Positions 1 to 11,329 of a stretch of DNA of 64,000 nt are shown piece by piece. Numbering within the stretch: the first letter of the stretch is position 1; each line of letters begins with the position of its first letter. The translations under genes and the position numbers were made by a program. The notes below the pieces were generated by a model. That model made no database searches. It was given only the letters and a program-made list of their open reading frames with translations, and had not been told where the DNA came from. Origin of the DNA: Hydractinia symbiolongicarpus (taxonomy: Eukaryota > Cnidaria > Hydrozoa > Anthoathecata > Hydractiniidae); contig NC_079883.1 in NCBI RefSeq assembly GCF_029227915.1, positions 28,956,001 to 29,020,000 of the forward strand, given 5' to 3'.

Positions 1-373
1 GCGATATTTTTCCGCTATTACCATGTTGCATCGCTTTCAACAATGAAACGATTGACTGTGGGACTTAATTGAACTAACTTTCGCCTGTGACCTTATAAAT
101 GTGATAAGTGAGCCAACTGGACTCCAAGAAATAACATTCTTCTTACTTTGACATGATTGTTGAAACTCAGCGATTACACTGGGCGCTGTGGAAGCGCTTC
201 ATTTAAAAATTGAGATAAATAAGTCATTTTTTACTGTGGGACTAATCCTAGCCGTTATCGCGCGCTGAAGAAATAGAGACAGTTTCAAAAACTACATTTC
301 AATGACGTTCTAACTTTATCAGTACGTTTGAGTTACAACCGTTGCGTCACATATTCGTACCAACATGTATTTA
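1..373 (+). repeat. Reference type A monomer
   Basis: First full unit of the window and a good example of family A. In order it carries GCGATATTTTTCCGC, ATCGCTTT-AACAATGAAACG, GATTGACTGTGGGACTTAAT (about 50), the A-specific CTAACTTT, a TATA-like CTTATAAATGTGATAAG, CCAACTGGACTCCAAGAAAT, the A-specific GATTACACTGGGCGCTGTGG, AGCGCTTCATTTAAAAATT, AAGTCATTTTTTACTGTGGG (about 221), the A-specific CCGTTATCGCGCGCTGAAG, GACAGTTTCAAAAACTAC, GAGTTACAACCGTTGCG and the near-invariant ATTCGTACCAACATGTATTT. A-type units dominate the T-rich GTCATTTTTT variants throughout the array. Confidence 0.9.
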
Positions 374-2594
374 GCGATATTTTTCCGTTATTACCATGTT
401 GCATCGCTTTCAACAATGAAACGATTGACTGTGGGACTTAATTAAACTAACTTTGGCCTGTGACCTTATAAATGTGATAAGTGAGCCAACTGGACTCCAA
501 GAAATAACATTCTTCTTACTTTGACATAATTGTTGGAAATCAGCGATTACACTGGGCGCTTTGGAAGCGGTTCATTTCAAAATTTAGATAAATAAGTCAT
601 TTTTTACTGTGGGACCAATCCAATCCGTTATCGCGCGCTGAAGAAATAGAGACAGTTTCAAGAACTACATTTCAATGACTTTCTAGCGGTATCAGTCCGT
701 TTGAGTTACAACCGTTGCGTCACATATTCGTACCAACATGTATTTAGCGATATTTTTCTGCTATTACCATGTTGCATCGCTTTTAACAATGAAACGATTG
801 ACTGTGGGACTTAATTGAATTGATTCTGGACTGTGGACTTATAAATTCGATAAATGAGCCAATTGGACTCCAAGGAATCACATTCTTCTTAATTCGAGAT
901 GATTGCTGGAATTCAGCGAGTACACTATGCTCTGTTGTTGCGCTTTTTTTAAAAATTTAGATCAATAAGTCTTTTTTTACTGTAGGACCAATCCTGGCCG
1001 TTAGCACGCACTGAAGAAATGGAGGCATTCTCAAAAACTAAATCTCACTGACTTCGTGGCAGTATCAATCCGTTTGAGATACAACGGTTGGGTCATATAT
1101 TCGTACCAACATGTATTTAGCGATATTTTTCTGATATTACTAGGTTGCATCGCTTTTAACAGTGAAACGATTGACGGTGGGACTTATTTAAACTAACTTT
1201 GGACTGTGACCTGATAAATGTGATAAATAAGAGAATTGGACTCCAAGAAGTATCATTCTTCTTAATTTGAAATGATTGCCGGAACTCAGCTATTACACTG
1301 GGCGCTGTGGTAGCGCTTCATTTAAAAATTTAGATAAATAAGTCATTTTTTACTGTGGGACCAATCCAATCCGTTATCGCGCGCTGAAGAAATAAAGACA
1401 GTTTCAAAAACTAAATTTCAATGACTTTAGAGCGGTATCAGTCCGTTTGAGTTACAACCGTTGGGTCACATATTCGTACCAACATGTATTTAGCGATATT
1501 TTTCCGCTATTACCATGTTGCATCGCTTTTAACAATGAAATGATTGACTGTGGGACTTAACTGAATTGATTCTGGACTGTGGCCATATAAATTCCATAAA
1601 TGAGCCAATTGGACTCCAAGGAATCACATTCTTCTTAATTCGAGATGATTGCTGGAATTCAGCGAGTACACTATGCTCTGTTGTAGCGCTTTTTTTAAAA
1701 ATTTAGATAAATAAGTCTTTTTTTACTGTGGGACCAATCCTGTCCGTTAGCACGCACTGAAGAAATAGAGACATTCTCAAAAGCTAAATCTCATTGACTT
1801 CGTGGCGGTATCAATCCGTTTGAGATACAACAGCTGCGTCACATATTCGTACCAACATGTGTTTACTGACATTTTTGCGGTATTACTCACTTATATCGCT
1901 TTTAACAATGAAATGATTGGCTGTGGGACTTAATTGAACTAACTTTGGCCTGTAACCTTATAAATGCGATAAGTGAGCCAACTGGAATGCAAGAAATAAC
2001 ATTCTTCTTACTTTGACATGATTGTTGAAACTCAGCGATTACACTGGGCGCTGTGGAAGCGCTTCATTTAAAAATTGAGATAAATAAGTCATTTTTTACT
2101 GTGGGATTAATCCTAGCCGTTATCGCGCGCTGAAGAAATAGAGACAGTTTCAAAAACTACATTTCAATGACGTTCTAACTTTATCAGTACGTTTGAGTTA
2201 CAACCGTTGCGTCACATATTCGTACCAACATGTATTTAGCGATATTTTTCCGCTATTACCATGTTGCATCGCTTTCAACAATGAAACGATTGACTGTGGG
2301 ACTTAATTGAACTAACTTTGGCCTGTGACCTTATAAATGTGATAAGTGAGCCAACTGGACTCCAAGAAATAACATTCTTCTTACTTTGACATGATTGTTG
2401 GAAATCAGCGATTACACTGGGCCCTTTGGAAGCGGTTCATTTCAAAATTTAGATAAATAAGTCATTTTTTACTGTGGGATCAATCCAATCCGTTATTGCG
2501 CGCTGAAGAAATAAAGACAGTTTCAAGAACTACATTTCAATGACTTTCTAGCGGTATCAGTCCGTTTGAGTTACAACCGTTGCGTCACATATTC
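374..2594 (+). repeat. Mixed A and B monomers at the left end
   Basis: Six monomers in irregular A and B order. An A-derived variant with TTTGGACTGTGACCTGATAA sits near 1195-1225. Phase stays exactly 373 bp through 1866. No large duplication within the window starts here except that the stretch from about 2300 resembles about 11330 onward. No gene or RNA gene is seen. Confidence 0.8.
747..1119 (+). repeat. Reference type B monomer
   Basis: Same length and order of blocks as type A, but with consistent linked differences: TGATTCTGGACTGTGG instead of CTAACTTTGGCCTG; GAGCCAATTGGACTCCAAGG; CTTAATTCGAGATGATTGC; GCGAGTACACTATGCTCTG; GCGCTTTTTTTAAAAATTTA; AAGTCTTTTTTTACTG; GGCCGTTAGCACGCACTG; ATTCTCAAAAACTAAATC; ACTTCGTGGC; and GAGATACAACGG. 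These differences travel together across the array, so A and B are two old subfamilies. A further variant of B carries TTTTGGAGTTTGACC and CCAGTTTGAATACAAG (for example near 3030, 4140 and 19270). Confidence 0.9.
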
Positions 2595-5500
2595 GTACCA
2601 ACATGTATTTAGCGATATTTTTCCGCTATTACCATGTTGCATCGCTTTTAACAATGAAACGATTGACTGTGGGACTTAACTGAATTGATTCTGGACTGTG
2701 GACTTATAAATTCGATAAATGAGCCAATTGGACTCCAAGGAATCACATTCTTCTTAATTCGAGATGATTGCTGGAATTCAGCGAGTACACTATGCTCTGT
2801 TGTAGCGCTTTTTTTAAAAATTTAGATCAATAAGTCTTTTTTTACTGTAGGACCAATCCTGGCCGTTAGCACGCACTGAAGAAATAGAGGCATTCTCAAA
2901 AACTAAATCTCACTGACTTCGTGGCATATTCGTACCAACATGTATTTAGCGATAGTATTCGGATATTACTAGGTTGCATCGCTTTTAACAGTGAAACGTT
3001 TGACTGTGGGACTTAATTGAACTGATTTTGGAGTTTGACCTTATAAATGTGATAAATGTGCCAGTTTGAATACAAGAAATAACAATCTTCTTAATTCGAC
3101 ATGATTGCTTGGATTCAGCGAGTGTACTATGCTCTGCGGTAGCACTTTTTTTTTAAATATTTAGATAAATAAGTCATTTTTTACTGTGGGACCAATCATG
3201 GCCGTTAGCACGCACTGAAGAAATAGAGATATTCTCAAAAACTACACCTCATTGACTTCGTGGCGGTATCAATCCGTTTGAGATACAACAGCTGCGTTAC
3301 ATATTCGTACCAACATGTATTTAGTGACATATTTGCGATATTACTAAGTTATATCGCTTTTAACAATGAAATGATTGACTGTGGGACTTAATTGAACTAA
3401 CTTTGGCCTGTGACCTTATAAATGTGATAAGTGAGCCAACTGGAATGCAAGAAATAACATTCTTCTTACTTTGACATGATTGTTGAAACTCAGCAATTAC
3501 ACTGGGCGCTGTGGTAGCGCTTCATTTAAAAATTGAGATAAATAAGTCATTTTTTACTGTGGGACCAATCCAATCCGTTATCGCGCGCTGAAGAAATAGA
3601 GACAGTTTCAAGAACTACATTTCAATGACTTTCTAGCGGTATCAGTCCGTTTGAGTTACAACCGTTGGGTCACATATTCGTACCAACATGTATTTAGCGA
3701 TATTTTTCCGCTATTACCATGTTGCATCGCTTTCAACAATGAAACGATTGACTGTGGGACTCAACTGAATTGATTCTGGACTGTGACCTTATAAATTCGA
3801 TAAATGAGCCAATTGGACTCCAAGGAATCACATTCTTCTTAATTCGAGATGATTGCTGGAATTCAGCGAGTACACGATGCTCTGTTGTAGCGCTTTTTTT
3901 AAAAATTTAGATCAATAAGTCTTTTTTTACTGTGGGACTAATCCAATCCGTTATCGCGCGCTGAAGAAATAGAGACAGTTTCAAGAACTACATTTCTATG
4001 ACTTTCTAGCGGTATCAGTCCGTTTGAGTTACAACCGTTGCGTCACATATTCGTCCCCACATGTATTTAGCGATAGTATTCGGATATTACTATTTTGCAT
4101 CGCTTTTAACAGTGAAACGTTTGACTGTGGGACTTAATTAAACTGATTTTGGAGTTTGACCTTAAAAATGTGATAAATGTGCCAGTTTGAATACAAGAAA
4201 TAACATTCTTCTTAATTCGACATGATTGCTTGGATTCAGCGAGTGCACTATGCTCTGTGGTAGCGCTTTTTTTTAAATTATTAGATAAATAAGTTCTTTT
4301 TCACTGTGGGACCAATCATGGCCGTTAGCACGCACTGAAGAAATAGAGATATCCTTAAAAACTACATTTCAATGACTTTCTAGCGGTATCAGTCCGTTCG
4401 AGTTACAACGGTTGTGTCATATATTCTTACCAACATGTATTTAGTGACATTTTTCCGATATTACTAAGTTATATCGCTTTTAACAATGAAATGATTGACT
4501 GTGGGACTTAATTGAACTAACTTTGGCCTGTGACCTTATAAATGTGATAAGTGAGCCAACTGGAATGCAAGAAATAACATTCTTCTTACTTTGACATGAT
4601 TGTTGAAACTCAGCAATTACACTGGGCGCTGTGGTAGCGCTTCATTTAAAAATTGAGATAAATAAGTCATTTTTTACTGTGGGACCAATCCAATCCGTTA
4701 TCGCGCGCTGAAGAAATAGAGACAGTTTCAAGAACTACATTTCAATGACTTTCTAGCGGTATCAGTCCGTTTGAGTTACAACCGTTGCGTCACATATTCG
4801 TACCAACATGTATTTAGCGATATTTTTCCGCTATTACCATGTTGCATCGCTTTTAACAATGAAACGATTGACTGTGGGACTTAACTGAATTGATTCTGGA
4901 CTGTGGACTTATAAATTCGATAAATGAGCCAATTGGACTCCAAGGAATCACATTCTTCCTAATTCGAGATGATTGCTGGAATTCAGCGAGTACACTATGC
5001 TCTGTTGTAGCGCTTTTTTTAAAAATTTAGATCAATAAGTCTTTTTTTACTGTAGGACCAATCCTGGCCGTTAGCACGCACTGAAGAAATAGAGGCATTC
5101 TCAAAAACTAAATCTCACTGACTTCGTGGCATATTCGTACCAACATGTATTTAGCGATAGTATTTGGATATTACTAGGTTGCATCGCTTTTAACAGTGAA
5201 ACGTTTGACTGTGGGACTTAATTGAACTGATTTTAGAGTTTGACCTTATAAATGTGATAAATGTGCCAGTTTAAATACAAGAAATAACAATCTTCTTAAT
5301 TCGACATGATTGCTTGGATTCAGCGAGTGTACTATGCTCTGCGGTAGCGCTTTTTTTTTAAATAGTTAGATAAATAAGTCATTTTTTACTGTGGGACCAA
5401 TCATGGCCGTTAGCACGCACTAAAGAAATAGAGATATTCTCAAAAACTACACCTCATTGACTTCGTGGCGGTATCAATCCGTTTGAGATACAACGGCTGC

Positions 5501-6715
5501 GTCACATATTCGTACCAACATGTATTTAGTGACATATTTGCGATATTACTAAGTTATATCGCTTTTAACAATGAAATGATTGACTGTGGGACTTAATTGA
5601 ACTAACTTTGGCCTGTGACCTTATAAATGTGATAAGTGAGCCAACTGGAATGCAAGAAATAACATTCTTCTTACTTTGACATGATTGTTGAAACTCAGCA
5701 ATTACACTGGGCGCTGTGGTAGCGCTTCATTTAAAAATTGAGATAAATAAGTCATTTTTTACTGTGGGACCAATCCAATCCGTTATCGCGCGCTGAAGAA
5801 ATAGAGACAGTTTCAAAAACTACATTTCAATGACTTTCTAGCGGTATCAGTCCGTTTGAGTTACAACCGTTGCGTCACATATTCGTACCAACATGTATTT
5901 AGCGATATTTTTCCGCTATTACCATGTTGCATCGCTTTTAACAATGAAACGATTGACTGTGGGACTTAACTGAATTGATTCTGGACTGTGACCTTATAAA
6001 TTCGATAAATGAGCCAATTGGACTCCAAGGAATCACATTCTTCTTAATTCGAGATGATTGCTGGAATTCAGCGAGTACACGATGCTCTGTTGTAGCGCTT
6101 TTTTTAAAAATTTAGATCAATAAGTCTTTTTTTACTGTGGGACCAATCCAATCCGTTATCGCGCGCTGAAGAAATAGAGACAGTTTCAAGAACTACATTT
6201 CTATGACTTTCTAGCGGTATCAGTCCGTTTGAGTTACAACCGTTGCGTCACATATTCGTCCCCACATGTATTTAGCGATAGTATTCGGATATTACTATGT
6301 TGCATCGCTTTTAACAGTGAAACGTTTGACTGTGGGACTTAATTAAACTGATTTTGGAGTTTGACCTTAAAAATGTGATAAATGTGCCAGTTTGAATACA
6401 AGAAATAACATTCTTCTTAATTCGACATGATTGCTTGGATTCAGCGAGTGCACTATGCTCTGTGGTAGCGCTTTTTTTTAAATTATTAGATAAATAAGTT
6501 CTTTTTCACTGTGGGACCAATCATGGCCGTTAGCACGCACTGAAGAAATAGAGATATCCTTAAAAACTACATTTCAATGACTTTCTAGCGGTATCAGTCC
6601 GTTCGAGTTACAACGGTTGTGTCATATATTCTTACCAACATGTATTTAGTGACATTTTTCCGATATTACTAAGTTATATCGCTTTTAACAATGAAATGAT
6701 TGACTGTGGGACTTA
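2595..6715 (+). repeat. 2,205-bp (6-monomer) higher-order repeat, two copies
   Basis: Marker variants recur at a fixed distance. The deletion junction CGTGGCATATTCGTACC is at about 2921 and 5126, and the rare CGTCCCCACATGTATTT is at about 4053 and 6258, both 2,205 bp apart. The period is six 373-bp monomers less about 33 bp, explained mainly by one monomer that lacks about 35 bp between GACTTCGTGGC and ATATTCG. The copies run about 2595-4795 and 4796-6715 and diverge after about 6715. Boundaries are approximate because they were read by eye. Confidence 0.8.
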
Positions 6716-7047
6716 ATTGAACTAACTTTGGCCTGTGACCTTATAAATCTGATAAGTTAGCCAACTGCACTCCAAGAACTAACATTCTTCTTACTTTGAC
6801 TTGATTGTTGGAAATCAGCGATTACACTGGGCGCTGTGGAAGCGCTTCATTTAAAATTTTAGATAAATAAGTCATTTTTTACTGTGGGACCAATCCTAGC
6901 CGTTATCGCGCGCTGAAGAAATAGAGACAGTTTCAAAAACTACATTCCAATGACTTTCTAGCAGTATCAATCCGTTTGAGATGCAACGGCCGAGTCACAT
7001 ATTCGTAACAACATGTATTTAGTGACATATTGGCGATAGTGGCGCCG

Positions 7048-7101
7048 TAGATTAGTGGTTATAGCTCTCGTACTCTGTGCGGGAGACCGGGGTTCGATTC
7101 C
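7048..7101 (+). promoter_or_regulatory. Internal RNA polymerase III promoter (A and B boxes) of the SINE
   Basis: Box A is TAGATTAGTGG at 7048-7058, matching the consensus TRGYNNARNGG except for one position. Box B is GGTTCGATTCC at 7091-7101, a perfect match to GGTTCGANTCC. The 32-base spacing is normal for tRNA-type promoters. The presumed anticodon arm (roughly 7063-7087) pairs imperfectly, and its loop lacks the usual T before the anticodon. The head is therefore a SINE promoter and not a working tRNA gene. Confidence 0.8.
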
Positions 7102-7373
7102 TCTTTACGGCGATTCAACATGGGCGAGTGAATGTTACCATAGCCCCGGGTTAACCCAAGCCATGTGAGGGAAATTGGGAAGATGGCACACTGTGTGGGC
7201 CGTTGGATGTTGCCGGGAGTTGTCTAGTAGAGCGCGGGCTCTAATTGGGTCTGTGTAGCTCAAAATGAGCATTAAATACTCTAGGACTCTCCATCTACGC
7301 CATGGCCCCTCCTGGAAATAATAGACAGGGTATATCCCTCGATATTTGTGAGGCTAGCCATGTAAAATATGCA

Positions 7374-7400
7374 CATCTATCTATCTATCTATCTATCTAT
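7374..7400 (+). repeat. (ATCT)n microsatellite tail of the SINE
   Basis: Nearly seven perfect ATCT units directly abut the resumed satellite (ATTACTAAGTTATATCGC at 7401). Short tandem tails of this kind mark the 3' end of SINEs mobilised by LINEs that do not need poly(A). Confidence 0.85.
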
Positions 7401-10400
7401 ATTACTAAGTTATATCGCTTTTAACAATGAAACGATTGACTGTGGGACTTAATTGAACTAACTTTGGTCTGTGACCTGATAAATGTGATAAACGAGCCAA
7501 CTGGACTCCAAGGAATAACATTCTTCTTAAATTGACATGATTGCTGGATTTCAGTAAGTACACTATGCTCTGTGGTAGCGCTTTCTTTAAAAATTTAGAT
7601 AAATAAGTCTTTTATTACTGTGGGACCAATCCAATCCGTTATCGCGCGTGGAAGAAATAGAGACAGTTTCAAGAACTACATTTCTATGACTTTCTAGCGG
7701 TATCAGTCCGTTTGAGTTACAACCGTTGCGTCACATATTCGTACCAACATGTATTTAGCGATATTTTTCTGCTATTACCATGTTGCATCGCTTTCAACAA
7801 TGAAACGATTGACTGTGGGACTTAACTGAATTGATTCTGGACTGTGACCTTATAAATTTGATAAATGAGCCAATTGGACTCCAAGGAATCACATTCTTCT
7901 TAATTCGAGATGATTGCTGGAATTCAGCGAGTACACTATGCTCTGTTGTAGCGCTTTTTTTAAAAATTTAGATCAATAAGTCTTTTTTTACTGTGGGACC
8001 AATCATGGCCGTTAGCACGCACTGAAGAAATAGAGATATTCTCAAAAACTACATTTCAATGACTTTCTAGCGGTATCAGTCCGTTCGAGTTACAACGGTT
8101 GTGTCATATATTCGTACCAACATGTATTTAGTGACATTTTTCCGATATTACTAAGTTATATCGCTTTTAACAATGAAATGATTGACTGTGGGACTTAATT
8201 GAACTAACTTTGGCCTGTGACCTTATAAATGTGATAAGTTAGCCAACTGGACTCCAAGAACTAACATTCTTATTACTTTGACTTGATTGTTGGAAATCAG
8301 CGATTACACTGGGCGCTGTGGAAGCGCTTCATTTAAAATTTTAGATTAATAAGTCATTTTTTACTGTAGGACCAATCCTAGCCGTTATCGCGCGCTGAAG
8401 AAATAGAGACAGTTTCAAAAACTACATTCCAATGACTTTCTAGCAGTATCAGTCCGTTTGAGTTACAACGGTTGCGTCACATATTCGTACCAACATGTAT
8501 TTATTGACATTTTTCCGATATTACTAAGTTATATCGCTTTTAACAATGAAATGATTGACTGTGGGACCTAATTGAACTAACATTGGCCTGTGACCTTATA
8601 AATGTGATAAGTGAGACAACTGGACTCCAAGAAATAACATTCTTCTTACTTTGACATGATTGTTGGAAATCAGCGATTACACTGGGCGCTTTGGAAGCGG
8701 TTCATTTCAAAATTTAGATAAATAAGTCATTTTTTACTGTGGGACCAACCCAATCCGTTATCGCGCGCTGAAGAAATAGAGACAGTTTCAAGAACTACAT
8801 TTCAATGACTTTCTGGCGGTATCAGGCCGTTTGAGTTACATCCGTTGCGTCACATATTCGTACCAACATGTAACCGTTGTAACTCAAACGTACTGATACT
8901 GCCACGAAGTCAGTGAGATTTAGTTTTTTAGAATGCCTCTATTTCTTCAGTGCGTGCTAACGGCCAGGATTGGTCCTACAGTAAAAAAAGACTTATTGAT
9001 CTAAATTTTTAAAAAAAGCGCTACCTCAGAGCATAGTGTACTCGCTGAATTCCAGCAATCATGTCGAATTAAGAAGAATGTGATTCCTTGGAGTCCAATT
9101 GGCTCATTTATCGAATTTATAAGGCCACAGTCCAGAATCAATTCAGTTAAGTCCCACAGTCAATCGTTTCATTGTTAAATTGACATGATTGCTGGATTTC
9201 AGTAAGTACACTATGCTCTGTGGTAGCGCTTTTTTTAAAAATTTAGATAAATAAGTCTTTTTTTACTGTGGGACCAATCCTGTCCGTTAGCACGCACTGA
9301 AGAAATAGAGACATTCTCAAAAACTGAATCTCATTGACTTCGTGGCGGTATCAATCCGTTTGAAGTACAACGGCTGCGTCACATATTCGTACCAACATGT
9401 ATTTACTGACATTTTTCCGGTATTACTCAGTTATATCGCTTTTAACAATGAAATGATTGACTGTGGGACTTAATTGAACTAACATTGGCCTGTGACCTTA
9501 TAAGTGTGATAAGTGAGCCAACTGGACTCCAAGAAATAACATTCTTCTTACTTTGACATGATTGTTGGAAATCAGCGATTACACTGGGCGCTTTGGAAGC
9601 GGTTCATTTCAAAATTTAGATAAATAAGTCATTTTTTACTGTGGAACCAATCCTGGCCGTTAGCACGCACTGAAGAAATAGAGACATTCTCAAAAACTAC
9701 ATTTCATTGACTTCTTGACGGTATCAATCCGTTTGGGATTCAACGGTTGCGTCACATATTCGTACCAACATGTATGTAGTGACATTTTTCCGATATTACT
9801 AAGTTATATCGCTTTTATCAATGAAATGATTGACTGTGGGACTTAATTGAACTAACTTTGGCCTGTGACCTTATAAATGTGATAAGTTAGCCAACTGGAC
9901 TCCAAGAAATAACATTCTTCTTACTTTGAAATGATTGTTGGAAATCAGCGATTACACTGGGCGCTGTGGAAGCGGTTCATTTAAAAATTTAGATAAATAA
10001 GTCTATTTTTACTATGGGACCAATCCTAGCCGTTATCGCGCGCTGAGGAAATAGAGACAGTTTCAAAAACTACATTTCAATGACATTCTAGCGGTATCAG
10101 TCCGTTTGAGTTACAACGGTTGCGTCACATATTCGTACCAACATGTATTTAGCGATATTTTTCCGCTATTACTATGTTGCATCGCTTTTAAGAGTAAAAC
10201 GATTGACTGTGGGACTTAACTGAACTGATTCTCGACTGTGACCTTATAAATGCGATAAATGAGCCAATTGGACTCCAAGGAATCACATTCTTCTTAATTC
10301 GAGATGATTGCTGGAGTTCAGCGAGTACACTATGCTCTGTGGTAGCACTTTTTTTAATAATTTAGATCAATAAGTCTTTTTTTACTGTAGGACCAATCCT

Positions 10401-11329
10401 GACCGTTAGCACTCACTGAAGAAATAGAGACATTCTCAAAAACTAAATTTCATTGACTTCCTGGGGGTATCGATCCGTTTGAGATACAACGGCTGCGTCA
10501 CATATTTGTACCAACATGTATTTACTGACATTTTTCCGATATTACTAAGTTATATCGCTTTTAAAAATGAAATGATTGACTGTGGGACTTAGTTGAACTA
10601 ACTTTGGCCTTTGACCTTATAAATGTGTTAAGTGAGCCAACTGGACTCCAAAAAATAATATTCTTCTTACTTTGACATGATTGCTGGAACTCAGCGATTA
10701 CACTGGGCGCTGTGGAAGCGCTTCATTTAAAAATTAAGATAAATAAATCATTTTTTTCCGTGGGACCAATCCTAGCCGTTATCGTGCGCTGAAGAAATAG
10801 AGACTGTTTCAAAAACTACATTTCAATGACGTTCTAACGGTATCAATCCGTTTGAGTTACAACGGTTGCGTCACATATTCGTACCAACATGTATTTAGTG
10901 ATTTTTTCCAATATTACTAAGTTGTACCGTTTTTAACAGTAAAGCGATTTAATGTGGGACTTAATTGAACTGATTCTGGACTGTGACCTTATAAATGCGA
11001 TAAATGAGCCAATTGGACTCCAAGGAATAACATTCTTCTTAATTCGACATGATTGTTGGAAATCAGCGAGTGCACTATGCTCTGTGGTAGCGCTTGTTTT
11101 AACAATTTAGATAAATAAGTCCTTTTTTACTGTGGGACCAATCATGGCCGTTAGCACGCTCTGAAGAAATAGAGATATTCTCAAAAACTACACCTCATTG
11201 ACTTCGTGATGGTATCAATCCGTTTGAGATACAACGGCTGCGTCACATATTCGTACCAACATGTATTTTGTGACATATTTCCGATACTACTAATTATATC
11301 GCTTTTAACAATGAAATGATTGACTGTGG
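7401..11329 (+). repeat. Irregular A/B satellite with A/B chimeras
   Basis: Satellite monomers without a clear higher-order period. It includes one inverted fragment (8873-9178). The unit around 9541-9700 is a chimera, A-like up to AAGTCATTTTTTACTGTGG and B-like after it (CCTGGCCGTTAGCACGC). The stretch after the SINE (7401 to about 7700) is the counterpart of 13861 onward, including the rare GGTCTGTGACCTGATAAATG. No gene is seen. Confidence 0.85.
8873..9178 (-). repeat. Inverted B-type satellite fragment, copy 1
   Basis: From AACCGTTGTAACTCAAACG to CAATCGTTTCATTGTTAA the sequence is a reverse-complemented, truncated B monomer (306 bp). It lies between forward satellite ending ACCAACATGTA and forward satellite resuming at ATTGACATGATTGCTGG. 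The left junction makes an inverted repeat: CGTTTGAGTTACATCCGTTG (from 8828) faces AACCGTTGTAACTCAAACG across about 25 bp. Both breakpoints are identical in the three other copies. Confidence 0.93.

Larger units (their letters stand above)
7038..7400 (+). mobile_element. tRNA-derived SINE insertion
   Basis: A 363-bp block unrelated to the satellite. It starts with a tRNA-like head (about 7043-7112): a perfect 7-bp acceptor-type pairing of CGCCGTA (7043-7049) with TACGGCG (7106-7112), plus polymerase III A and B boxes. An unrecognised body of about 260 bp follows, then a tetranucleotide (ATCT)n tail. Head, body and short tandem tail in this order are diagnostic of a SINE, which depends on LINE enzymes to move. 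Its length is exact, because the paralogous satellite copy at 13844-13861 lacks it: flanking offsets are 6,823 before and 6,460 after. Flanking direct repeats are at most 3 bp (ATA), unlike the longer target duplications usual for SINEs. I do not recognise the SINE family. Confidence 0.88.

Noticed and set aside
351-373. CENP-B box in the satellite monomer
   Set aside because: ATTCGTACCAACATGTA fits the first half of the box (TTCG then A at the right distance), but the CGGG half is absent (ATGT instead). No other part of the monomer fits better.
7043-7112. A functional tRNA gene
   Set aside because: The acceptor pairing and B box are good, but the anticodon arm is imperfect, the base before the anticodon is not T, and the head is fused to a SINE body and (ATCT)n tail.
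8873-9178. Inverted fragments as terminal inverted repeats of a transposon
   Set aside because: They are plain satellite monomer sequence in reverse orientation, with no element between paired ends and no target duplication. The four copies share breakpoints because of segmental duplication.
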